Assembly: GCA_021789565.1 (NCBI GenBank)
Contig: JAJYJL010000142.1
Coordinates: 1 to 10,943, forward strand
DNA length: 10,943 bases
DNA from: Acidobacteriota bacterium
GTDB lineage: Bacteria > Acidobacteriota > Terriglobia > UBA7540
Reading direction: 5' to 3'
Shown here: piece after piece, positions 6,071 to 10,943 of the stretch
Position numbering within the stretch: position 1 is the stretch's first letter
How the letters are laid out: every line of letters starts with the position of its first letter
Notes under the pieces: model-generated
The model's input: the letters and a program-made list of their open reading frames with translations, nothing else
The model's database searches: none
What the model was told of the DNA's origin: nothing
Translations under genes and position numbers: made by a program

Positions 6071-6715
6071 ATGGTGAAAGAGGGGTACTGGTATGGCCTG
6101 CCGCTGGTCTTGATCAGCGGTGGCCTGGTGGGTTTGGGGTTTTTCTGGCCGGGCAAGTTTTTCTTTCTTGCCGCTGCATTCTTTTTAACCCTCGCGTTGT
6201 TTGTTTTGAATTTCTTCCGCGATCCGGAACGGTCGATTCCGTCCGGCAGGGGCCTTGTTGTTTCTCCCGCAGACGGACGTGTGGTTGAGATTCGTACAGA
6301 AGAGGAATCCGGCCGGTCCCGCCAGCGGGTCAGCATCTTCATGTCGCCATTCAACGTTCACGTGAACCGCTCACCCGTCGCCGGAACCATCGAGAGCATA
6401 GTTTACCGCAAGGGGTCTTTTCGGATGGCCTCCGAGCCGCGCGCCTCGGTTGAAAATGAGTGCAACACTTTTACGGTTGCCGGCGCAAATGAGGGTGTCG
6501 TTGTCCGGCAGATTGCCGGTGTCCTGGCGCGGCGGATCGTCTTCTGGAAAAATGTTGGTGACTGTGTGGAACGCGGGCAACGGGTCGGAATGATAAAGTT
6601 CGGGTCACGGGTGGACATCCTGGTCTCACCTGACGTGACTCTATCGGTCAAGATAGGCGATCATGTGAAAGCTGGGAGCACTGTCATTGGAACCAGCAAA
6701 TCGAGCTCATCGTAA
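6071..6715 (+). CDS. psd: phosphatidylserine decarboxylase, short pyruvoyl-dependent form
   Basis: Decarboxylates phosphatidylserine to phosphatidylethanolamine at the inner membrane. From the ATG at 6071 the protein has 214 residues, the normal size of the short Psd class. It has two hydrophobic segments (about 8-26 and 29-47), then FRDPERSIP, SPADGRV (65-71, with D68), FNVHVNR (94-100, with H97) and the self-cleavage site in KFGSR (G178-S179). Cleavage there would leave a pyruvoyl group on a C-terminal chain of about 36 residues. The reading frame is open upstream to a GTG at 5906 overlapping the previous gene, and an ATG at 6017 also exists. Those extensions are not hydrophobic or family-like, although the 6071 start lacks a good Shine-Dalgarno, so the start is not certain. 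pssA, which makes its substrate, follows 19 bp downstream. Confidence 0.92.
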   Translation: MVKEGYWYGLPLVLISGGLVGLGFFWPGKFFFLAAAFFLTLALFVLNFFRDPERSIPSGRGLVVSPADGRVVEIRTEEESGRSRQRVSIFMSPFNVHVNRSPVAGTIESIVYRKGSFRMASEPRASVENECNTFTVAGANEGVVVRQIAGVLARRIVFWKNVGDCVERGQRVGMIKFGSRVDILVSPDVTLSVKIGDHVKAGSTVIGTSKSSSS

Positions 6716-6734
6716 CGTAAAGGGAGGGGCGGAG

Positions 6735-7568
6735 ATGGTCGTCAACAACCACCGGCTTCGGCGCGGCATGTACATCCTGCCGAGCCTGTTTACAGTCGGA
6801 ACGCTGATCTGCGGGTACTACGCCATTCTGAACACTCTGCAAGGGGCGCAGTTGATGGCCGCAGGAGCCGCCGGTGCGCTTCCAAGCACAGCTTTTGACA
6901 ACGCCGCAATAGCGATTGGTTGGGCGATTGTGTTCGACGGCCTGGATGGACGCATCGCTCGCCTCACCAACTCCACTTCTAATTTCGGGCGCGAGTTCGA
7001 TTCGCTGGCCGACGTAATCACCTTTGGCCTGGCACCCGGACTTCTTGCCTACTCCTGGGGGATACGCCCGGCGATCGATGCTTCGCAATTTCCCCTGACA
7101 ACTCATCTGCGTCCTGCCGGGTGGATTATTACGTTTGCTTACCTGATTTGCGGAGCCGCGCGGCTGGCGCGCTTCAATATTGAATCCGTGAAACCCGGCT
7201 CCGACCGCCGCTTTTTTGTCGGTTTGCCAATTCCGGCCGCAGCTGGTGTCATTGCCGCCGTCGTGCACTGGCAGAAAGCGCCGCTCACGTATTGGCCGAT
7301 TGCCCTGGGATGGCTGGCAGTAACCCTGGGACTCGCCTTTCTGATGGTCAGCCGCGTCCGCTACTACAGCTTCAAGGCGCTCGATCTGCGTCGTCGGCGC
7401 TCTTACGTCAACATCATTTTCATAGGCATTGTCATCCTGGCCATTTTCTTCTATTCAGAGCCCGTCCTGCTGATACTTGCCTCGACCTACCTGCTTTCCG
7501 GCCTTATTCATGAAATTCCCAGCAAGTCGCGCCCCGGCCCGCCTGCGTCCGATGAGGTAAAGGCATAA
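6735..7568 (+). CDS. pssA: CDP-diacylglycerol-serine O-phosphatidyltransferase
   Basis: Integral membrane enzyme that makes phosphatidylserine from CDP-diacylglycerol and serine, feeding Psd encoded immediately upstream. The 277-residue protein carries the complete CDP-alcohol phosphotransferase signature DG-x2-AR-x8-G-x3-D-x3-D at residues 71-93 (D71, G72, A75, R76, G85, D89, D93), just after the first membrane helices. Several further hydrophobic segments follow, including two adjacent ones near the C-terminus after a basic RRRRSY loop. The ATG at 6735 is chosen for its Shine-Dalgarno, GGGAGG at 6722-6727, 7 nt upstream; an in-frame TTG at 6687 would overlap psd and adds nothing family-like. 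The stop TAA overlaps the next start as TAATG, implying translational coupling. Confidence 0.94.
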   Translation: MVVNNHRLRRGMYILPSLFTVGTLICGYYAILNTLQGAQLMAAGAAGALPSTAFDNAAIAIGWAIVFDGLDGRIARLTNSTSNFGREFDSLADVITFGLAPGLLAYSWGIRPAIDASQFPLTTHLRPAGWIITFAYLICGAARLARFNIESVKPGSDRRFFVGLPIPAAAGVIAAVVHWQKAPLTYWPIALGWLAVTLGLAFLMVSRVRYYSFKALDLRRRRSYVNIIFIGIVILAIFFYSEPVLLILASTYLLSGLIHEIPSKSRPGPPASDEVKA

Positions 7569-8632
7569 TGAAAAGTGCTGGTTACAATGTAGCCGTCGTC
7601 GGCGCGTCTTCACTGCTCGGCAAGGAACTGCTGGCTGTTCTGGAGGAGCGCGATTTCCCTGTCGCCGAACTGATAACGGTGTCGGGTGAGCATGGTGACC
7701 CCGATCTTCCTATCCTGGATCTCAGTCGGCGTCAGCACACCACGATAGACTACCAGGGGGAGGTTCCCGGCAATTTCGATTTTGCCTTTGTCACCGCGCC
7801 GCATCAGGAGTTCGCTTCATGGCTTGAACGCGCTAGCGGCGAACGGACAGCTTCGCGGAGTTCGCGCGCTGTGATTGATCTGTGCTGGAGCATTCCGGTA
7901 GAGGAACTTTCCGCGGTGCAAGTACCGTTTCTCGACAGACCTTCCGCAGCCGGGCCTGAGCACGATGCGGGCAAGCGTCTCCCCACGATTGCCTCACCGC
8001 ACGCGGCAACGCTAATGATCAGCGCTCTGCTTTCGCGGCTGGCGGCGCGGTTCCGCGTCCAGAGCGCGGTGGCGCACATCTTCAGCCCGGCCTCGGAAAT
8101 GGGCGCGCGCGCCATCGACGAGCTCCAGAAGCAAACGGTCAACCTGCTCAGTTTTCAGAAGGTGCCGCGCGAAGCGTTTGGCGCCCAGATTGCCTTCAAC
8201 CTGCTGCCGCGCCTGGGAACCGGATTCGAAAAAGCCGACGCGCTGGAATCGCGCGTACGAAGCGAGCTCACTGCTTATCTTGGCGGACGCGCGCCGGTGC
8301 CCGCTCTGCGATTGCTGCAAGTCCCGGTTTTCTACTCCACCGCCGTATCGCTCTACGTTGAATCAGCGGAACGCGTGTCGCCCTCTGATCTGGTTGCGGC
8401 GATCGACGGCGCGCCCATCGCCATCCGACGCACATCCGAGAAGGCACCCTCGCAGGCGGAAGCGGCGGGCTCGGATGAGATTCTGGTGGACGCCATGCAG
8501 CCCGATGCCGCGCATCCCGCGGGAATCTGGCTCTGGGCCGTTGCCGACAACATGCGGCTCGCGGCTGTGAATGCTGTTCAGATCGCGGAAGGACTGCACC
8601 GCCAGCGCCAGCCGCTTCATATGCTGAAATGA
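7568..8632 (+). CDS. aspartate-semialdehyde dehydrogenase family protein, Usg-1-like, lacking the catalytic Cys and His
   Basis: A 354-residue protein with the Asd fold: an N-terminal Rossmann motif VVGASSLLGKEL (10-21) and a C-terminal dimerisation domain with EMGARAIDEL (177-186), QIAFNLLPRL (207-216) and VPVFYSTAVSL (252-262). In active Asd the nucleophile lies in NPNCST; here the aligned segment is SPHAAT (143-148), with Ala146 in place of Cys. The general-base His of the VPVxxGH strand is replaced too (Ser257-Thr258). The only cysteine, C106, lies elsewhere. The QIAFNLLPRL and PVFY stretches resemble the E. coli/Pseudomonas Usg-1 paralogue, which also lacks the cysteine. It therefore cannot be expected to make aspartate semialdehyde. 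It is coupled to pssA (TAATG) and lptE (ATGA), so its role, perhaps scaffolding or ligand sensing, is tied by context to the envelope; that is inference. Confidence 0.87.
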   Translation: MKSAGYNVAVVGASSLLGKELLAVLEERDFPVAELITVSGEHGDPDLPILDLSRRQHTTIDYQGEVPGNFDFAFVTAPHQEFASWLERASGERTASRSSRAVIDLCWSIPVEELSAVQVPFLDRPSAAGPEHDAGKRLPTIASPHAATLMISALLSRLAARFRVQSAVAHIFSPASEMGARAIDELQKQTVNLLSFQKVPREAFGAQIAFNLLPRLGTGFEKADALESRVRSELTAYLGGRAPVPALRLLQVPVFYSTAVSLYVESAERVSPSDLVAAIDGAPIAIRRTSEKAPSQAEAAGSDEILVDAMQPDAAHPAGIWLWAVADNMRLAAVNAVQIAEGLHRQRQPLHMLK

Positions 8633-9162
8633 GACATCTCTCCCGTGCCACGGCCGCAGCATTAGCGGCCTGTTCGATCCTTCTGACAGGTGCCTGCGGT
8701 TACCGGGTGGCCGGCACTGCCACGCGGCTGCCTCCGGACATCAAGACCATCGCCATTCCGGAGTTTACCAACAAGAGCACAACGTTCCGGATTGAGCAGA
8801 AAGTCGCCGCGGCCGTCACGCATGAGTTCATCGAGAAGACCAGCTTCCGCGTTACGCCCGATCCCGCTGGCGCCGACGCCGAACTGGAAGGGACCATCAA
8901 CTCCGTGCGGTCCGGCGTGCTGACCTTTGACCCCAACACCGGTCGCGCCACCACTTTCCAGATCCAGGTCAGCGCCAGCGTCGAGCTTATCGACCTCCAC
9001 ACCAAGAAGGTGGTGTTCACCAACCCCAATTACGTCTTCCGCGAGGAGTACCAGGTCAGCCAGTCCGGACCCGCGCTCTACGAGGAGAGCGAGCCCGCAC
9101 TCGACCGCCTGTCGCGCGACTTTGCCCGCACCCTTGTGACCGACATCGTCGAAAACTTCTAG
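8629..9162 (+). CDS. lptE: LPS assembly lipoprotein LptE
   Basis: Outer-membrane lipoprotein that plugs and helps fold the LptD barrel in the final step of LPS export. The 177-residue protein has a lipoprotein signal peptide with hydrophobic core AAALAACSILLTGA and acceptor cysteine C23, followed by GYRVAG, the usual start of mature LptE. The IKTIAIPEFTNKST strand, the helix around IEQKVAAAVTHEFI and the ADAELEGTINSV segment match the LptE fold. The lipobox (T-G-A-C) is slightly off the LxGC consensus but usable. The ATG overlaps the upstream stop as ATGA, so translation is coupled. It is the last intact gene of the envelope operon; no clear terminator follows, and the sequence then becomes AT-rich and degenerate. 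Confidence 0.87.
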   Translation: MRHLSRATAAALAACSILLTGACGYRVAGTATRLPPDIKTIAIPEFTNKSTTFRIEQKVAAAVTHEFIEKTSFRVTPDPAGADAELEGTINSVRSGVLTFDPNTGRATTFQIQVSASVELIDLHTKKVVFTNPNYVFREEYQVSQSGPALYEESEPALDRLSRDFARTLVTDIVENF

Positions 9163-9420
9163 CTCATTCCGGCTACATTTTTGCGACCTGAAAGACGTGA
9201 CGGTAAATTTTACCCGCTGCGCAATAATGAAACAGCTTTTCGCGCAAAGTTATTTTTCACAGTAGAGAAATTTATATAAGTTATTATTTTTCAATAACAT
9301 ATAATTTTGAAGAGTGTGAACACCGAAAATCCCATACGTCCCATCCGGGGCGGTTTCGGCCGCGACTAGCCTACTATTCTAATCTTTCGCCCCCCGGTTC
9401 AGCCCCGCGTGGCGCGTCCC
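9163..9420. other. gene-free AT-rich intergenic stretch with palindromes
   Basis: No supportable gene. Positions 9251-9310 hold about 9 G/C in 60 bases by hand count, far below the flanking genes. The stretch contains an odd palindrome, GGTAAA-T-TTTACC (9202-9214); a stem GTTATT (9280-9285) / AATAAC (9293-9298) with a 7-nt loop; and an imperfect long-range pair, CCGGGGCG (9345-9352) with CGCCCCCCGG (9388-9397). A TATAAT occurs at 9300-9305, but the local composition makes it uninformative. The compositional break right after lptE suggests inserted or decaying DNA. Confidence 0.5.
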
Positions 9421-9565
9421 TGTTCACCCTGCTTCAGCTCGCCACCTGCGGCGCACCATCCAGGAAATGCTCGGCCACAAGAGCCTCGCCACCACGCAGC
9501 GGTATACGCAAGTCTCTATCAAGCAGCTGATGGAAGTCTACGACCGCACCCACCCGAAAGCGTGA
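9421..9565 (+). pseudogene. C-terminal remnant of a Xer-type tyrosine recombinase
   Basis: In the frame from 9452 to the TGA at 9563-9565 the sequence encodes 37 residues beginning [18 protein letters not shown], then [19 protein letters not shown]. This is the C-terminal end of XerC/XerD-like recombinases: the GH histidine and the nucleophilic tyrosine in TQRYT are both present. Immediately upstream, bases 9431-9445 resemble the HSFATHL coding region but are out of frame and internally deleted, and the other catalytic residues (first Arg, Lys, HxxR) are absent. It is therefore a truncated, non-functional fragment of a mobile-element or chromosome-resolution integrase. Its 5' boundary is a guess. 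No start codon is credible. Confidence 0.75.
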
Positions 9566-9588
9566 AGGCATCTGGTGCGGCGACCTAT

Positions 9589-9681
9589 GACCGCCGACTC
9601 TTGCGGTCCCCGCGATTTCTGTAGCGGGGTTGTCCCCACCGCCGGAATTGTCACGAGAAAGGGCAGGGATTTATCCGTGCC
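9589..9681. repeat. run of short inverted repeats, REP-like hairpin cluster
   Basis: Four hairpins lie head to tail: GACCGC (9589-9594) / GCGGTC (9603-9608); CCCCGC (9608-9613) / GCGGGG (9624-9629); GGGG (9626-9629) / CCCC (9634-9637), extendable by GCGG with CCGC past a bulged A; and GGCAGGGAT (9662-9670) / ATCCGTGCC (9673-9681), which has one mismatch and a 2-nt loop. The second and third compete for the same GGGG. Such compact GC-rich multi-hairpin elements are typical of dispersed extragenic palindromes. Only one copy is present in this window, so repetition in the genome is not shown here. Confidence 0.45.
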
Positions 9682-9908
9682 GAGAAGTAACGCAACGGCG
9701 CGCGGCCATCCGACGTTCCTGAATTTCAAGCGACCCTATCCCCACCAGGCGTTCACAGCGGTCATCTGGGGCGCCGACCGGGCAAAATTCGGCGAGCCGG
9801 AAAAGCAGTACCGCAATAAAACACGTCTGCGTCACCGGCTTGATCAGCGTCCTTAAGGGCCAGCCGGAAATCGTCCTCCACAGGCCCAAACAGGTTAAGG
9901 AAAAGTAG
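9680..9908 (+). pseudogene. frameshifted OB-fold protein remnant
   Basis: The first frame reads ...RGHPTFLNFKRPYPHQAF, TAVIWGADRAKFGEPE and KQYRNK, after which it turns into unrelated residues and a stop. From 9822, in another frame, the sequence continues as HVCVTGLISVLKGQPEIVLH then RPKQVKEK and ends at TAG 9906-9908. Joined, these form the OB-fold pattern of small nucleic-acid-binding or YhcR-type OB domains (FLNF..PYP...FTAVIW...F..P...Y..K.VCVTG.I....G.PEIVL..P.Q). The frames join exactly if one A is removed from the run AAAA at 9818-9821. No start codon or N-terminal domain is found upstream, where the hairpin cluster begins, so it is also 5'-truncated. It may be a true pseudogene or, for the frameshift alone, an assembly error. 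Confidence 0.65.
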
Positions 9909-9960
9909 GCGGCGCGATTTTGTTTGCGCGGGAGTTTCGGTTTCTGGGCACGTCGCGTGG

Positions 9961-9977
9961 GGCGCGCTATATGCGCC
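9961..9977 (-). other. short hairpin after the PD-(D/E)XK-like gene
   Basis: GGCGC (9961-9965) and GCGCC (9973-9977) form a 5-bp stem with a 7-nt loop, 16 nt beyond the stop of the minus-strand gene. No T-run follows in either direction, so a terminator role is weak. The rest of 9909-9993 shows nothing recognisable. Confidence 0.2.
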
Positions 9978-9993
9978 GACCGCGGGTATCTGC

Positions 9994-10446
9994 TTAGGCT
10001 AAGAAGCGCAAACGCTCCCTTATGGAATCGGGGAAATGGAGTGTCCGCCCGTCTCCGTCCCAGGCGATGAGCAGCTTCCTGTCGTTCACTACATAGTCCA
10101 CCATCCAATTGAGCTCGGCGGGTAGGGGGCGCTCGATGACCACGACCATTTGGGCGGTGGGTAACTTCTGCAGATAGCGATATTCGTAAAGCTGAGCAAT
10201 TGCTCTCCTCACTTGTGAGCGTGGGTTCTTGTCGGTGGTCGATTTCATCTCAAAGAGGTAGTCAGACTGCCCAACCTCCGCAGCAAGGTCGACGAGGGCA
10301 TTGCGTTTCGGTATGGCGCCGGCGGCTCGCACCTTGGCTGCGACGAGTTTCGTGAGCATTGCGTGGGATTCGTTTGCTCGTTCCTTGGACTTGGCGTCGA
10401 CAAGCACCTGGATGTCGTTTCCAGCACTACGAATCCCTCGTGCCAC
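9994..10446 (-). CDS. small PD-(D/E)XK nuclease-like domain protein
   Basis: A 150-residue protein from a GTG start. The segment D53 (in VDLAAE), then E66-M-K68 in YLFEMKST, followed by a helix with conserved glutamines and tyrosines (QVRRAIAQLYEYRYLQ, 78-93), fits the PD-(D/E)XK nuclease core of D-(x)n-ExK plus a QxxxY-type helix. The fold is used in restriction, repair and defence enzymes. The C-terminal half has hydrophobic strands MVVVIE and KLLIAWDGDG. There is no signal peptide. The frame stays open and protein-like upstream (about 22 codons to a TAG at 10513-10515) without a start codon, so the gene may be 5'-truncated or begin at this GTG. It diverges from the unrecognised gene at 10551. 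The nuclease assignment rests on motif spacing alone. Confidence 0.6.
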   Translation of the reverse strand: MARGIRSAGNDIQVLVDAKSKERANESHAMLTKLVAAKVRAAGAIPKRNALVDLAAEVGQSDYLFEMKSTTDKNPRSQVRRAIAQLYEYRYLQKLPTAQMVVVIERPLPAELNWMVDYVVNDRKLLIAWDGDGRTLHFPDSIRERLRFLA

Positions 10447-10487
10447 GTCACGGTATTCTCTTAAACTTCGAACCTCGGAAAGTGTTG

Positions 10488-10510
10488 CTCGGCCGGTCGA
10501 CCCTCGGCCG
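10488..10510. promoter_or_regulatory. repeat-palindrome element in a divergent intergenic region
   Basis: CTCGGCCG occurs twice (10488-10495 and 10503-10510), 15 bp apart, and the perfect 8-bp palindrome GGTCGACC (10495-10502) bridges the two copies. It lies between the starts of the minus-strand PD-(D/E)XK-like gene and the plus-strand partial gene, where an operator shared by both would be expected. An extended -10-like TGCTAAGAT follows at 10511-10519 for the plus-strand gene. No -35 match is seen. A regulatory role is inference. Confidence 0.3.
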
Positions 10511-10550
10511 TGCTAAGATTCTACCCGAACGCTGCGGACCTCGTTTTCGT

Positions 10551-10943
10551 ATGGACGACAGCGACTCGAGAAGTACTGCCACGACAGAGGGCCAGGTGCG
10601 AAGGAATATCACGGCAAAGCCGCATGAGAGGTGGAGCATTGCATTTCGTGGAAAGCTCATTCTCCCCTCAGGAAGATATCGGACTAAATGGGGGGCAAGA
10701 GATCTATGGGAGGACTGGGAGCATGCGTTCCCATTCACGGCAGGCAAGCATTTTTTTAACGTCGGCTTAAGTCATGAGGTTGCATTCGCGGCCCACAGGT
10801 TCGGCGGTGTCCGGGGATTGCCGAGGCACTTCGACAATTACGAAGAGCTCGCACGAAAGGTTGAACACATGTATGTACGGGGCTGGGTTGAGAAGAACGG
10901 AGAACGCATGTTTCTTTGGGACGATTTTAATGACGTGGCCGCC
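10551..10943 (+). CDS. unrecognised protein, N-terminal 131 residues (runs off right edge)
   Basis: From the ATG at 10551 one frame stays open through all 131 codons to the last base of the window. The translation looks like real protein: MDDSDSRSTATTEGQVRRNI, then segments such as HERWSIAFRGKLILPSGRYR, WGARDLWEDWEHAFPF, GKHFFNVGLSHEVAFAAHRF and NYEELARKVEHMYVRGWVEK. It is rich in Trp, Phe, His and Arg, has no signal peptide or membrane segment, and ends in a predicted soluble fold. I do not recognise a family. No strong Shine-Dalgarno is present; TGCTAAGAT at 10511-10519 is a possible extended -10. It diverges from the PD-(D/E)XK-like gene with about 104 bp between start codons. Its base composition is lower in GC than the lptE region. 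Confidence 0.65.
   Translation, partial: MDDSDSRSTATTEGQVRRNITAKPHERWSIAFRGKLILPSGRYRTKWGARDLWEDWEHAFPFTAGKHFFNVGLSHEVAFAAHRFGGVRGLPRHFDNYEELARKVEHMYVRGWVEKNGERMFLWDDFNDVAA

Noticed and set aside
9300..9305. Perfect TATAAT as a promoter
   Set aside because: It lies in a region of about 15 percent GC where such hexamers arise by chance, has no -35 partner, and no intact gene follows.
9409..9624. 71-codon plus-strand frame over the recombinase remnant
   Set aside because: Low-complexity, Pro/Ala/Ser-rich out-of-frame reading; the recombinase residues lie in a different frame.
10448..10770. Open frames of 86-99 codons on both strands overlapping the start of the right-edge gene
   Set aside because: The 10551 frame runs uninterrupted to the edge with better protein-like composition; the others look like out-of-frame shadows.

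Overview
The window reads as a chromosomal segment of a GC-rich Gram-negative bacterium. LptE and phosphatidylserine/phosphatidylethanolamine synthesis imply an outer membrane. The combination of a short-type Psd, a YdcH-like (DUF465) protein, a tiny secreted Lys/His-rich protein and REP-like hairpins would fit Acidobacteriota, but that taxonomic call is inference from gene content and not shown by any marker.

Left block (1-2954, minus strand): deoC, then a tandem-GAF/SpoIIE-type PP2C phosphatase 3 bp downstream, then the 5' part of lysA, which runs off the left edge. All three point the same way and could form one transcript from a divergent intergenic region (2955-3204).

Middle block (3205-5532, plus strand): a minimal zincin (HExxH) metallopeptidase, tsaB and rimI. 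The metallopeptidase and tsaB each have a -10-like hexamer 6-8 nt before the start codon and no Shine-Dalgarno sequence, which suggests leaderless mRNAs. After a 311-bp intergenic stretch comes a 57-residue secreted basic protein, closed by a textbook Rho-independent terminator.

Envelope block (5630-9162, plus strand): a candidate promoter, a DUF465 coiled-coil protein, psd, pssA, a Usg-1-like member of the aspartate-semialdehyde dehydrogenase family that has lost both catalytic residues, and lptE. The last three genes are coupled by TAATG and ATGA overlaps. PssA makes phosphatidylserine, Psd decarboxylates it to phosphatidylethanolamine, and LptE takes part in LPS export, so this is an outer-envelope operon with a probable pseudoenzyme inside it.

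Right block (9163-10943): a decayed or accessory stretch. It holds a very AT-rich patch, a truncated Xer-type recombinase C-terminus, a run of hairpins resembling a REP element, an OB-fold gene broken by a one-base frameshift, a small PD-(D/E)XK-like protein on the minus strand, and, divergent from it, an unrecognised open reading frame (131 codons) that runs off the right edge. This is the most island-like part of the window. No rRNA, tRNA or CRISPR array was seen.
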